A program made the translations under genes and the position numbers. From Ophiura sarsii (Eukaryota > Echinodermata > Ophiuroidea > Amphilepidida > Ophiuridae), in contig CM069447.1 of NCBI GenBank assembly GCA_035610835.1, positions 21,191,259-21,255,258 on the forward strand: a DNA stretch of 64,000 nt, given 5' to 3'. Below the pieces are notes generated by a model. That model did not search any database. It was not told the DNA's origin and worked only from the letters and a program-made list of their open reading frames with translations. Below are positions 44,159 through 59,100 of the stretch, in pieces (the stretch's first letter is position 1; each line of letters opens with the position of its first letter).

Positions 44159-47100
44159 CTGTCATGAAAATAAACAATATACAAAAAGCTATAGTAAATA
44201 AAGAATTTGATAACGACTTGTGATAATTGCGGACGAATATGTGGGGTACGGACTCCCATACTAGTGGGCCTGGGTTCGAATCCCCCTACCGGGGCGGCAC
44301 CCCAAAAGTCTCCGATTTCTTCAATTTCTTCTCCATGACATTTTATTCCCAATTCCAACCACGGAGTGTTAGAACTTGAACGACTTCTAAACAAATATCG
44401 AGCATCTGATTTAATATATGAAAAGTGATTTACTTCATAGAAATAATAGGCATATACGACGGGTATCAAACAAATTATAAATATTTTAAACCGGTTCGCC
44501 GTCGGGGTAGAAAAGAGACAATAATGGGAAAACGATCTCGCCCGGGAATCGAACCCAGGATCTGTTGATTGCTTGTCAACTGCCTTGTCCATTGGGCCAC
44601 AAGACCTCGCATGGTAAAGCATCTGAAATTCAAACCTAAGCGATCACGTTTTCCCAGTCTCCTGCCACAAGTATTACCCGGAGTAGCTCGGGCCTATACA
44701 AGTGTAAATCAAGTGCCGTCCTCCCTGTAGAGGGAAAATACATAGAAATAATAGGCATATACGACGGGTATTAAACAAATTATAAATATTTTAAACAGGT
44801 GATTTACTTCATTCATAAATATTTTAAACAGTGATTTACTTCATTCAGTATGCTCTCAAACGACGGTCTATTCATATCATTTACTACTAGAAGTAACACG
44901 GCAGAAATCATTTACATTGCCTTCCTTTGGCTAATCATTCAGCCAAACTGTACCGATGCTATAACTTCAACTTAACAGTGTAATTAATTTTAGTTTGATA
45001 AGAAATACACTTAAAATAGAACAGAATATCAATATTTTGAGTCGCACTCTTTAGCTATGCGTAGGAACCCTGCACCCTGCACTGAACACGGTCATCAGGT
45101 TTGATCAATTTATTCACGTTCCAATTCAATGCGGATAGATATTTCACGTCCTAAAAATGTAAAGCAGTTTCGTCGTCTGCTCATGTACTGCTAGCTACAT
45201 GTCACTGGCTACATGTACTGATTTGTACAATAACTATATATCGTGAATGTAGGTCAGTACAATGTACGCCCGTTGCGTTGATAATCGTTTGTTTGTCTTC
45301 CGTCTTTGGTAGTGCAGGGTGGCTCAACATAAAGCAGAAACAGTTGTTGATTTCAAGAAAACTGAGAGTGCTCGTTTTGTTATGACACAATTCCCTTAAC
45401 ACTTTCCACGCGGCCATTATTTTTACCATATACAAAACAGATTTTTTCAGAAACCGTTCGCAATTTTCAAAATCTATCCCAAGTATTACTTAACCAATAC
45501 TAGGCATGTTTGTACTTATTTCGATGCATTTTCCATGGTGTTTCCAAATATGGTTATGAAATTTAACAATTTTGACATTTTTGAAACATTTTGTGAAATT
45601 TTGGAATGTCGTCTGCAGCCGCCTGCCGCGTGAAAAGTGTTAATATGATACTCTTCCTTTATTTCTGCTTGCATTCAAACTCAACCCTTCGAAGCGATGT
45701 TGTGTTTTTAACACTCTCATAGCTCTTATGAATTTGATAACAAATTTCTAATCTATTTAGGGCCTTGCCCTTTTACTAGTAGAGGAAAGCTCGAGGAAAG
45801 AGCTTTCCACACAATGTTTCAAAATTGTCCGAAACCGTTCCCAATTTTCGAAGTCTATTTCTAGGATTACTGACCCAATACTAGTCATGTTTGTACTTAT
45901 TTCACACAATGTTTCAAAATGTTTCAACATGAAAGCGCGATCCTTTTTTCTATATTGTTAAAAGGAGTGAAAGTACCCATTCAGTGAGGTGTTGTTAATC
46001 ACCGATCCTTTCACTCCTTAAAACAATATAGAAAAAGGACCGCTCTTTCCTCGAGCTTTCCTTTTTTCTATAGTGTTTGGTGCTAAAACATAGTATAAAT
46101 ATCCAACAAAAGAGTAAATAATCCAAATCGAGCATTGATAAACATATTAGCCGTATACTACTACCACTCTACTTAGCCAACATTAGAGACTCTTTTGGGA
46201 TATCATACTGTTCATTTTTGATGATTTCTGCTTCAAAATTTGATGATTTTGATGTTTTTGGATTCTGTGTTCTCTGTGTGTTCAGCTTTTCACCATAGCT
46301 ATATAGCCATGCATGTGTTGATTTGGGGCTTGACTGCAACCATTTATCTGTGGTCAACACCATAACTACTACCAGCTAATCACCTATTGACTGATAATCA
46401 CCCATTGATGGAATCACCCACTCAACTAGGGATTAACTACAGAGACTTTCTCCTTGCAATCAACGATATTGGAAAACATAATGTTTCAAAGGATGTTTAT
46501 GGTCACAGGTAGTCCTAGTAACATAGGACCTGCGAATCTCATCTATCATTAACATCTGGACATTATCAACTACTGATTCTTAAGTCCTAGAACGTTCCCA
46601 ATAAGTGATACACGGAAATAAGCAATGAGATTTTTGCAACGGTGTAAAAACCAAAGTATTTGATTCACAAACAATTTTCGAAGTGATATCAATTGTATAG
46701 ACTCATACCTTGATGTACATACCATTTAAAATGAAGATAATTGTTCAAAAACGTTGCATTTGGAGAATTTTCCACACGCCAATTTCCTCCGTGTTGAAAC
46801 TAAGTCAAAACAAAACCGGAAGGATGAAATAACAAGGTCAGAGTTCGTACACGTGAGGGCGTATTTGTAAACAAACTCCCACCAGGCAGTATTGGGCTCA
46901 TACAGGGTGTTTATTGCATTGATTGAGGTATCCGTATTAACATGTGGTAACTATTCATGATATAATACAATTGAATGTCTCCTTGCAATGAATAATGAGA
47001 TTATCTGGTTACCTCATCAATATAGATTAAGTTGGGTGAAAAATCAATTTTTTTACGTGCAACAAAATCGCCTGTCACGCTATAATAATTTCGCCCAGGC

Positions 47101-50100
47101 CTAACGTCATCGTTTGTTTACTTGGAAATACGCATGCGCAGATTTTAGTATCTTCGAAAGTGAACTTAGCCGACCCGAATCGGCATAAAAGTGGATTTAA
47201 ATTACTATTTTTATCAGATGTAAGTGTAGTATCGTTGTAATCAATAAGTTCAAACAAATTATGTGATTCTTAGCTAAACAGCCATGTCATTGTGGGTGAG
47301 TAAGAATGGTTTTGGAAAATGCTAGGAGTTGCAGAAGTTTTACTTTGTAAATTTTGGGCTCGTTAAAGCTTAAATACCGAAGTCACATCATAGTAACGTT
47401 CCGTGACTCAGTACTATAAGTCCTGAGACACATGTTACTGCGACTAGGTCACAGGTCACTAAGGGGCCATATCCAAACTCCAGTGATTTTAAAGCATTTT
47501 TCTACCGATTTTACCCCGGTATTCCAACGAAATAGAACGAAAGTTTGGATATGGCCCCTAATAGGTATATCAAATAAGGTGGGATCGTTTCAAAAATCCT
47601 TAAAATCGTGATACGTGTCTCTATTTTAAATAGAAGTTGTCAAAAAAACATAAAATTTTTGGTATCATATTAAAGACAATTTATCTAGCTACCGAATAAA
47701 AAAAGAATTAAAGCCACATGTTTAGCAACAGTGAAGTTAATAATCTAAACGTCGAGTGAGTCAAGGGTGGGATCGGTGGATGAGGCGCCGGTGGATGAGG
47801 CGCCCATAGGTTTCTACACAAAATAGTGGAAAACTAGAACTTTTGAAATTGATGCCATTTTAAAATTATACATAGGAAAGTTTTCAAACTTCTCATATGT
47901 GTTAATAACATGTGCCTGCTACTATTAATAATAATATTCAATTGTTATCTAGACATTCTCTACTAGAATATGATGTTCAATTCAGGGAGTGTTTTAATGT
48001 AAAAAACACACAGTTTTATTCATTTTATTGATTAAACAATGGCCAAATATTTCATTTGTGTGACTCTTCGGTCCTTTTCTACCCTGGGTAGTAAAACATT
48101 TAACTAAAAAAGCCAGAAGTGTTTCTACACAGAATTGTTCATAGATTTATGAAAATTTTGCTATTTAGACCTATTTTGGACCACCCTGTATTTAAAATAA
48201 AAGGAACTTTAACGATATTCGTGTAGTTCATTTTGATAACCATTTTCTTTTAAATTAAATAGTCCATGCTAACTTAATTTCATAGAATATTATATACAAA
48301 CCTTCATTTTATGCATTATTTCATCATAATTTTAGACACCCTGTACTTTTCCTGTGAACATTTTGGGCAAGTGATTCTTAGCAAATTTGGTAGCACCTTC
48401 TGCGGTTGTTCTGATTTTGGTGACTATCTTCAGCTAAACCCTAATTGTACAAGCTATCAAAATATTTTGTGAGGAGCAAAAACGATCAACTTTTTTATGT
48501 TCCACCCTATACAAATTTTACACACCCTGTATAATTTGATTCTTTTTTGCAAAAATGAAAAACCTTGAATCATAAGCTTTCCAACAATATATAGTTTGTG
48601 GGTCATTAAGTATGTAAAACTTAAGTTTTGTCCCGTTTAATCAGATTTGGTGCATTCCTCAACATTATTAGAAGTGAAACATTTTGTTGGACCAGTTTGT
48701 GACTTCTGACCTTATGACACTATTTACTCCTTGGGAATCTCAAAATACAAACCTACTAGAAGAGGAAAGAAAGGAGGTAAAAAGCATAGACTCAAACTAT
48801 GGTCACGCGTTATGAACTCGCCTCCCAATAGGGTGGTGCCGTTACATTTTGTAGTTTTATGCTGTCATTTTCCTCAAATATTTTCAAAACCACAAAAGCT
48901 ATCTCAACAAATTTGGCATCATCTTAAAGCCCTAATGACAAGCTATCTGCCTGCAAAATGACATTGGTATAGCTAATACAGAAGGGGAGATACAGCTGTT
49001 TGATGTTTGGAGACCAGGGGTGGTGCTGGAAGGGGTGCCGCTGGAAGGGGTGCCGCCTGTACAAACTCAATGGGGATAATCCAATAATGGCGATAATCTT
49101 TGTTCTTTTTACAATAACTAGTCATCGCCTAATGTTACAAACACCATTCTGGTTCCATTTTAAAGGATATTTAGTAGTCTTTAAGTATGTGGTTCAACAG
49201 ACTTGTCAACTATTTGTAACAACTAATTAATTGTGGATAAGACCATGATCATCAGCTTTCTTCCTATTCGCTACACAGTCAACATGAATAATCAGCCTCA
49301 ATTTAACGGATTTATCAAAATGACTATAACAGAAAAAGTTTTCAACCTATGATAGCAAAAGTATACATTTTTGGAAAGCTTGTAACTAGAGGAATTCAGA
49401 AATGCAGTTTATATCAGGGAAGGGTTCATCCTTAAACAAATATTTCTGAAAATTCTAAAAATATATAAAATAAAAATTGGAGATATTCACTAGCCGGTAT
49501 AATTACCATACCGACGTAGTAACTTTGACAATTATATATCATCTAATGGGTAATTTCATGAGGAATTCAAATATGTAAAGTAAATAATGATAGGGGTAGG
49601 TATCAAAAATATATCGATCTCAAATTAAAAATTGAAAAAAAAACCTCTGATATTTTCCCGAACATTTCCGATCATACCATTTTAGTTCTTGGTCGTACTA
49701 TAATTTTAATGGCATATTTGGTTTCCTCATGCAATTTCCCTTCAGAAAATGAATACTTTTTTACTACCTCAGGGGAGTATACAAGCAAATATAAATGTGT
49801 AAAGTTAAAATCATGTCGCGAAAGCCAAAATCCGTGTGTAACGCGAAAGGAGGCGAGCTTAAAACACAAGGACCCTAAATGTTCCTAATACTATTGTATC
49901 TCCTAGTCGGACGAGGGTTAGTTCTGATGTTTCCCTATATTCTCTCAACTGTCAGGGTGCCAATGAGAAATCCACAACTGGGATCATAACTGACTTAATT
50001 GTTGAACATCAGATACAAATACTTCAGCTGTAGCACGATTTAGGGGAATTACAAATGTGAGGTTATGATTCATCACAATTTTTCATCACAATCTAAAACG

Positions 50101-53100
50101 CCCTCATTGTCCAAAACGACACGTATCTGTTTACTATCTTTCGCTGCATCACACGTACAGCTTATGTATACTATTATATTGTGATGAAATGTTGTGATGT
50201 TTCAAAATAACGCCTCACTTTTTTTGAGTTCTTTTGTATTTTATTATTTTTGTGATGAAAATGTGTGATGTTTCAAAATCTCACTTCGAAATTTCTATTT
50301 CTTATGTATAATATTATATTGTGATGAAATGTTGTGATGTTTCTAAATAACGCTTCACTTTTTTGAGTTCTTTTGTATTTTATTATTTTTGTGATGAAAA
50401 TGTGTGATGTTTCAAAATCTCACTTCGAAATTTCTATTTCTTATGTATAATATTATATTGTGATGAAATGTTGTGATGTTTCAAAATAACGCCTCACTTT
50501 TTTTTAGTTCTTTTGTATTTTATTATTTTTGTGATGAAAATGTGTGATGTTTCAAAATCTCACTTCGAAATTTCTATTTCTTATGTATAATATTATATTG
50601 TGATGAAATGTTGTGATGTTTCAAAATAACGCCTCACTTTTTTTGAGTTCTTTTGTATTTTATTATTTTTGTGATGAAAATTTGTGATGTTTCAAAATCT
50701 CACTTCGAAATTTCCATTTCTTATGTATAATATTATATTGTGATGAAATGTTGTGATGTTTCAAAATAACGCCTCACTTTTTTGAGTTCTTTTGTATTTT
50801 ATTATTTTTGTGATGAAAATTTGAGATGTTTCAAAATCTCACTACGAAATTTTTATTTCTTATGTATAATATTATATTGTGATGAAATGTTGTGATGTTT
50901 CAAAATAACGCCTCACTTTTTTTGAGTTCTTTTGTATTTTATTATTTTTGTGATGAAAATTTGTGATGTTTCAAAATCTCACTTCGAAATTTCTATTTCT
51001 TGGGTATAATATTATATTGTGATGAAATGTTGTGATGTTTCAAAATAACGCCTCACTTTTTTTGAGTTCTTTTGTATTTCATTATTTTTGTGATGAAAAT
51101 GTGTGATGTTTCAAAATAACGCCTCACTTCTTTTTTAGTTCTTTTGTATTTTATTATTTTTGTGATGAAAATTTATGATGTTTAAAAATCTCACTTCGAA
51201 ATTTCTATTTCTTATGTATAATATTATATTGTGATGAAATGTTGTGATGTTTCATCAAAATGTGAGGCGTTATTCAAAATCTCACTTCGAAATTTTTATT
51301 TCTTATGTATAATATTATATTGTGATGAAATGTTGTGATGTTTCAAAATAACGCCTCACTTTTTTGAGTTCTTTTATATTTTATTATTTTTGTGATGAAA
51401 ATTTGTGATGTTTCAAAATCTCACTTCGAAAATTCTATTTCTTATGTATAATATTATATTGTGATGAAATGTTGTGATGTTTCAAAATAACGCCTCACTT
51501 TTTTTGAGTTCTTTTGTATTTCATTATTTTTGTGATGAAAATGTGTGATGTTTCAAAATAACGCCTCACTTTTTTTGAGTTCTTTTGTATTTTATTATTT
51601 TTGTGATGACAATTTGTGATGTTTCAAAATCTCACTTCGAAATTTCTATTTCTTACGTATAATATTATATTGTGATGAAATGTTGTGATGTTTCAAAATA
51701 ACGCCTCACTTTTTTTTAGTTCTTTTGTATTTCATTATTTTTGTGATGAAAATGTGTGCTGTTTCAAAATCTCACTTCGAAATTTCTATTTCTTATGTAT
51801 AATATTATATTGTGATGAAATGTTGTGATGTTACAAAATAACGCCTCACTTTTTTTGAGTTCATTTGTATTTCATTATTTTGTGATGAAAATGTGTGATG
51901 TTTCAAAATCTCACTTCGAAATTTCTATTTCTTATGTATAATATTATATTGTGATGAAATGTTGTGATGTTTCAAAATAACGCCTCACTTTTTTTGAGTT
52001 CTTATGTATTTTATTATTTTTGTGATGACAATTTGTGATGTTTCAAAATCTCACTTCGAAATTTCTATTTCTTATGTATAATATTATATTGTGATGAAAT
52101 GTTGTGATGTTTCATCAAAATGTGTGATGTTTCAAAATCTCACTTCGAAATTTCTATTTCTTATGTATAATATTATATTGTGATGAAATGTTGTGATGTT
52201 TCAAAATAACGCCTCACTTTTTTTGAGTTCTTATGTATTTTATTATTTTTGTGATGAAAATTTGTGATGTTTCAAAATCTCGCTTCGAAATTTCTATTTC
52301 TTATGTATAATATTATATTGTGATGAAATGTTGTGATGTTTCATCAAAATGTGTGATGTTTCAAAATCTCACTTCGACATTTTTATTTCTAATGTATAAT
52401 ATTATATTATGATGAATTGTTGTGATGTTTCAAAATAACGCCTCACTTTTTTTGAGTTCTTTTGTATTTCATTATTTTTGTGATGAAAATTTGTGATGTT
52501 TCAAAATAACGCCTCACTTTTTTTTTGAGTTCTTTTGTATTTTATTATTTTTGTGATGAAAATGTGTGATGTTTCAAAATCTCACTTCGAAATTTCTATT
52601 TCTTATGTATAATATTATATTGTGATGAATTGTTGTGATGTTTCAAAATAACGCCTCACTTTTTTTTGGAGTTCTTTTGTATTTTATTATTTTTGTGATG
52701 AAAATGTGTGATGTTTCAAAATCTCACTTCGAAATTTCTATTTCTTATGTATAATATTATATTGTGATGAAATGTTGTGATGTTTCAAAATAACGCCTCA
52801 CTTTTTTTGAGTTCTTTTGTATTTCATTATTTTTGTGATGAAAATTTGTGATGTTTCAAAATTACGCCTCACTTTTTTTTTGAGTTCTTTTGTATTTTAT
52901 TATTTTTGTGATGAAAATGTGTGATGTTTCAAAATCTCACTTCGAAATTTCTATTTCTTATGTATAATATTATATTGTGATGAAATGTTGTGATGTTTCA
53001 AAATAACGCCTCACTTTTTTTGAGTTCTTTTGTATTTCATTATTTTTGTGATGAAAATGTGTGATGTTTCAAAATCTCACTTCGAAATTCTATTTCTTAT

Positions 53101-56100
53101 GTATAATATTATATTAAGATGAAATGTTGTGATGTTTCAAAATAACGCCTCACTTTTTGAGTTCTTTCGTATTTCATTATTTTTGTGATGAACATTTGTT
53201 ATGTTTCAAAATCTCACTTCGAAATTTCTATTTCTTATGTATAATATTATATTGTGATGAAATGTTGTGATGTTTCAAAATAACGCCTCACTTTTTTGAG
53301 TTCTTTTGTATTTCATTATTTTTGTGATGACAATTTGTGATGTTTCAAAATCTCACTTCGAAATTTTTATTTCTTATGTATAATATTATATTGTGATGAA
53401 ATGTTGTGATGTTTCAAAATAACGCCTCACTTTTTGAGTTCTTTCGTATTTCATTATTTTTGTGATGAACATTTGTGATGTTTCAAAATCTCACTTCGAA
53501 ATTTCTATTTCTTATGTATAATATTATATTGTGATGAAATGTTGTGATGTTTCAAAATAACGCCTCACTTTTTTTGAGTTCTTATGTATTTTATTATTTT
53601 TGTGATGAAAGTGTGTGATGTTTCAAATAACGCCTCACTTTTTTGAATTCTTTTGTATTTTATTATTTTTGTGATGAAAATTTGTGATGTTTCAAAATCT
53701 CACTTCGAAAATTCTATTTCTTATGTATAATATTATATTGTGATGAAATGTTGTGATGTTTCAAAATAACGCCTCACTTTTTTTGAGTTCTTTTGTATTT
53801 CATTATTTTTGTGATGAAAATGTGTGATGTTTCAAAATAACGCCTCACTTTTTTTGAGTTCTTTTGTATTTTATTATTTTTGTGATGACAATTTGTGATG
53901 TTTCAAAATCTCACTTCGAAATTTCTATTTCTTATGTATAATATTATATTGTGATGAAATGTTGTGATGTTTCAAAATAACGCCTCACTTTTTTTTAGTT
54001 CTTTTGTATTTCATTATTTTTGTGATGAAAATGTGTGCTGTTTCAAAATCTCACTTCGAAATTTCTATTTCTTATGTATAATATTATATTGTGATGAAAT
54101 GTTGTGATGTTACAAAATAACGCCTCACTTTTTTTGAGTTCATTTGTATTTCATTATTTTGTGATGAAAATGTGTGATGTTTCAAAATCTCACTTCGAAA
54201 TTTCTATTTCTTATGTATAATATTATATTGTGATGAAATGTTGTGATGTTTCAAAATAACGCCTCACTTTTTTTGAGTTCTTATGTATTTTATTATTTTT
54301 GTGATGACAATTTGTGATGTTTCAAAATCTCACTTCGAAATTTCTATTTCTTATGTATAATATTATATTGTGATGAAATGTTGCGATGTTTCATCAAAAT
54401 GTGTGATGTTTCAAAATCTCACTTCGAAATTTCTATTTCTTATGTATAATATTATATTGTGATGAAATGTTGTGATGTTTCAAAATAACGCCTCACTTTT
54501 TTTGAGTTCTTATGTATTTTATTATTTTTGTGATGAAAATTTGTGATGTTTCAAAATCTCGCTTCGAAATTTCTATTTCTTATGTATAATATTATATTGT
54601 GATGAAATGTTGTGATGTTTCATCAAAATGTGTGATGTTTCAAAATCTCACTTCGACATTTTTATTTCTAATGTATAATATTATATTATGATCAATTGTT
54701 GTGATGTTTCAAAATAACGCCTCACTTTTTTTGAGTTCTTTTGTATTTCATTATTTTTGTGATGAAAATTTGTGATGTTTCAAAATAACGCCTCACTTTT
54801 TTTTGAGTTCTTTTGTATTTTATTATTTTTGTGATGAAAATGTGTGATGTTTCAAAATCTCACTTCGAAATTTCTATTTCTTATGTATAATATTATATTG
54901 TGATGAATTGTTGTGATGTTTCAAAATAACGCCTCACTTTTTTTGAGTTCTTTTGTATTTCATTATTTTTGTGATGAAAATTTGTGATGTTTCAAAATTA
55001 CGCCTCACTTTTTTTTTGAGTTCTTTTGTATTTTATTATTTTTGTGATGAAAATGTGTGATGTTTCAAAATCTCACTTCGAAATTTCTATTTCTTATGTA
55101 TAATATTATATTGTGATGAAATGTTGTGATGTTTCAAAATAACGCCTCACTTTTTTTGAGTTCTTTTGTATTTCATTATTTTTGTGATGAAAATGTGTGA
55201 TGTTTCAAAATCTCACTTCGAAATTCTATTTCTTATGTATAATATTATATTAAGATGAAATGTTGTGATGTTTCAAAATAACGCCTCACTTTTTGAGTTC
55301 TTTCGTATTTCATTATTTTTGTGATGAACATTTGTTATGTTTCAAAATCTCACTTCGAAATATAATATTATATTGTGATGAAATGTTGTGATGTTTCAAA
55401 ATAACGCCTCACTTTTTTGAGTTCTTTTGTATTTCATTATTTTTGTGATGAAAATTTGTGATGTTTCAAAATCTCACTTCGAAATTTTTATTTCTTATGT
55501 ATAATATTATATTGTGATGAAATGTTGTGATGTTTCAAAATAACGCCTCACTTTTTGAGTTCTTTCGTATTTCATTATTTTTGTGATGAACATTTGTGAT
55601 GTTTCAAAATCTCACTTCGAAATTTCTATTTCTTATGTATAATATTATATTGTGATGAAATGTTGTGATGTTTCAAAATAACGCCTCACTTTTTTTGAGT
55701 TCTTATGTATTTTATTATTTTTGTGATGAAAGTGTGTGATGTTTCAAATAACGCCTCACTTTTTTGAATTCTTTTGTATTTCATTATTTTTGTGATGAAA
55801 ATGTGTGATGTTTCAAAATCTCACTTCGAAATTTCTATTTCTTATGTTTAATATTATATTGTGATGAAATGTTGTGAGGTTTCAAAATAACGCCTCACTT
55901 TTTTGAGTTCTTTTGTATTTCATTATTTTTGTGATGAAAATGTGCGATGTTTCAAAATCTCGCTTCGAAATTTATATTTTTTATGTATAATATTATATTG
56001 TGATGAAAATTTGTGATGTTTCAGAATAACGCCTCACTTTTTTGAGTTCTTTTGTATTTTATTATTTTTGTGATGAAAATTTGTGATGTTTCAAAATCTT

Positions 56101-59100
56101 ACTTCGAAATTTCTATTTCTGATGTATAATTTTATATTGTGATGAAATGATGTGATGTTCCAAAAAACCTACTTCAACCTTTTCTCTAATTTTTATGTAT
56201 TATACTATGTTGTTATGAAATTGAGGGATGTTTCAAAAATTGGTTTGCATATTTTTAATAGGTATGTTATTGTTTTTAGATGAGATTTTTTGTAACATAC
56301 ACTTTGAATTTGTTTCGATTTGTATATTTTGGTGATGTTTCAAGTCCTTGTTTTTAAAAGTTATATTTCTGATGTAGTATGCACGATGTTTTTATTCATG
56401 TGAATACTAGTACTCGGCAGTCGTCACGATGAATGTGATGAATGAGCGTGATACCTTCAAAAAAGGTTCCGAAATTTTACTCCCCTAAATCGTGCTATTC
56501 CTAAAATACTTTGCCTCACTGAAACATGGTTGGCTGGAAATCAATCTGATGATTTTTGTCTTCAATCTATGACACCATCCGGTTATGACAGTGTCAATGT
56601 ACCGCGTGGAGGTGGAGATCCCCATGGTGGAATAGCAGTGGTGTACAAAAAAGGCTTTAAGATTGCATCCAAGACAGACAACACTGATCGCCAAATCAAG
56701 AGCTTTGAGTACTCTTCTATTGTTTTCACCTCCAGATCCAAGTGTTTCACAGTTGTCACTATATACAGACCTTGTCCATCAACTAAGGGGAGACGTCAAA
56801 ACTCGACCGCCCGTTGACCGCCGGTTACGGGCGGTTCCGCCCGGTTCTTTCAGGTCAAATGTTTTACTGGTATATGAATATTCGCGCATGCAACACTGAA
56901 CAACCGCCGGTTGACTTAATGCTGTAATCTGACCAATTTACACTATCAATCTGTTACTTTGCGGTCATAATAGCTCTCTCTATAATCGTTCTATAAAAAA
57001 ACAACATTCATAGACTTTCGGTATTGATTTTAAAAAGTCAATTGAGCTATAAACAGATTGAAAAAGCCAACCCCAGCGAAAATCAATAGCTGTATTGTAC
57101 TGGTTGTCAACTGAGACTTTTAAGTCTTAAAAGAGCCCATTACTTCAAGATGTTATTGCTCACATGTGTGACGAGGCACTTTCAACCGGTCGTGTTCACC
57201 AGAGTGTTACTATTTGACCTCATTATGTGTGTATATTATAACAGACGACACGTTTTGTGAGAACCGAACGGAACCGGCCGTAACCGGCGGTTGCCGGGCG
57301 GTCGAGTTTTGACGTGATCCCTAAGAATCGCCTCACCACAGGAATGTTCTTTGAAGAATTTTTCCAGTTTATGCAGGATTTGGCCATTGCAAAATGGGAC
57401 TTAGTGGTAGTAGGCGACCTGAATCTCCATCTTGATATTCACGATGATCCGAGTACTCGAAAATTCTGTGATCTCATGAACGGTCTTGGCCTCAAGCAAT
57501 CTGTTACTGGGCCTACTCATCGCTGTGGCCATACACTAGGGTGCATCTTCTCCCCCTTATGTCAATGGATTTGTCTGTCCCTAGTCTTAAAAGGTTCCTA
57601 TTGTCACAAAACTAACATGTGCCAAGTTTGAATTAATTTGGAAGTTGTCATGGGGGGGGTGGGGGGGGGGGGGGGGGGGGGGGAGAGGGGGGGGGGGCAC
57701 CGAGAACCTAAAGTTACAGTGTGTGTCCTATGTAGTAAAGTTCGTTGACCCTGTACAATTCCAATTAGAAGTCGATCGAACAATTTGAAGTAGCTGCCAT
57801 ATCAAAACCGTTTGGACTTAGAAGCTCAAATCTTGTGAGCTAATAGAACTGATAATCATCTTCGGATCTGCGATAAAAATTAACCGCCAATGAAATAAGC
57901 ATGTGTGTTTTATTGTCAAAAGCGCCCCCAGCCCATATTATGGGGGAAAATGTCTGTCTTATGTGAACCAAGTGCTCTAATACTCTTATTTCACACTGAA
58001 AGTGGATAATATACATTGATTTAAAGTTGTTATACTGTTAACACAATCAGGACATCAACATTTGTCAAATTCGGGGTAAAAATAACCACAAAATGCCAAA
58101 TTCGGGGTAAAAATGACCACAAAATGACAAATACATGAAATTATGGATCGCGAGGGCGTTTGTGCCAGTAAACCGCACATGCTCATTGTTAGCGATTATT
58201 TGTTATTACAGATTTGAAGATGATTATCAGTTCTATTAGCTCGCAAGATTTGAGCTTCTAAGTCCAAACGGTTTTGATATGGCAGCTACTCCAAATTTGT
58301 TCGATCGGCTTCTAATTGGAATTGTACAGGGGTCAACGAACTTTTCTACATAGAACACACACTGTAACTTTAGGTTCTCGGTGGCCCCCCATGACAACTT
58401 CCAAATTAATTCAAACTTGGCACATGTTAGTTTTGTGACAATAGGAACATTTTAAGACTAGGGACAGACAAATCCATTTAATAAGGGGGAGAAGATGCAC
58501 CCTACCATACACTCGATGTTGTAATATCTCGCGATAATGATATAACCTTGTTGGAAACACTTGCGTCTACGATCTCATTTCAGATCATGCCCTTGTTGCG
58601 TGCACTCTTTGTGTCCGTACACATCCTGTTCCTAAAACTACTATTACTTCGCGGAAATATAGAAGCATCGACTCTGCCAAGCTAAATGATGACATCGTGT
58701 TGAGTAAACTTACCACTTCTCTCGCTACCACTGTTGATGCTACTGCTGATCAGTACAATAAGGTACTGACTGAGTTACTTGACTGTCATGCACCATCTCG
58801 TACCATAACTGTTGTTCCTCGTGCTCAACAACCTTGGTTCAGTGACTTTTTACAAGCTAAACGTGACCGTCGTAAAGCTGAGCGAAAATGGATCTCTAGC
58901 AGACTGACTGTTGACTTTGAGAATTTCAAAAAGTTGAGAAATAAATATAATTCTGCTCTGTACAGTGCCAAATGTGAGTTCTATAATGGCAAGATTCTTG
59001 ATTGTGGTAATGACTTTAAGTCAATGTTTGCAGTCATCAGCGACATCCTCAAGAACAAACAATGCTCTTCCAAGCTACCTGATCACAGCTCTTCTTCTGA

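Larger units (their letters stand above)
50025..56503. mobile_element. hAT-like element filled with satellite DNA
   Basis: 6479 bp between two copies of AAATACTT (50017-50024, 56504-56511). The ends are CAGCTG and, inverted, TAGGAA, followed on both sides by the same 17 bases TAGCACGATTTAGGGGA. An 8-bp duplication and YAG-type ends fit hAT transposons. Removing the element and one duplicate joins the LINE frame as IQIL|CLTETW, the expected endonuclease sequence. Apart from ~120 bp at the left and ~330 bp at the right, the interior is tandem satellite. No transposase is present. Confidence 0.85.

Noticed and set aside
44083..44622. 179-codon continuous minus-strand protein
   Set aside because: Only the last 25 codons are coding (exon 13 of gene 2). 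The rest is intron, including tRNA-like SINE sequence, and lies upstream of a clear AG acceptor.
50160..56170. Centromeric satellite or assembly junk
   Set aside because: It is bounded by transposon ends and a target duplication inside one LINE, so it is a local insertion. An assembly error cannot be fully excluded, but the exact borders argue against it.
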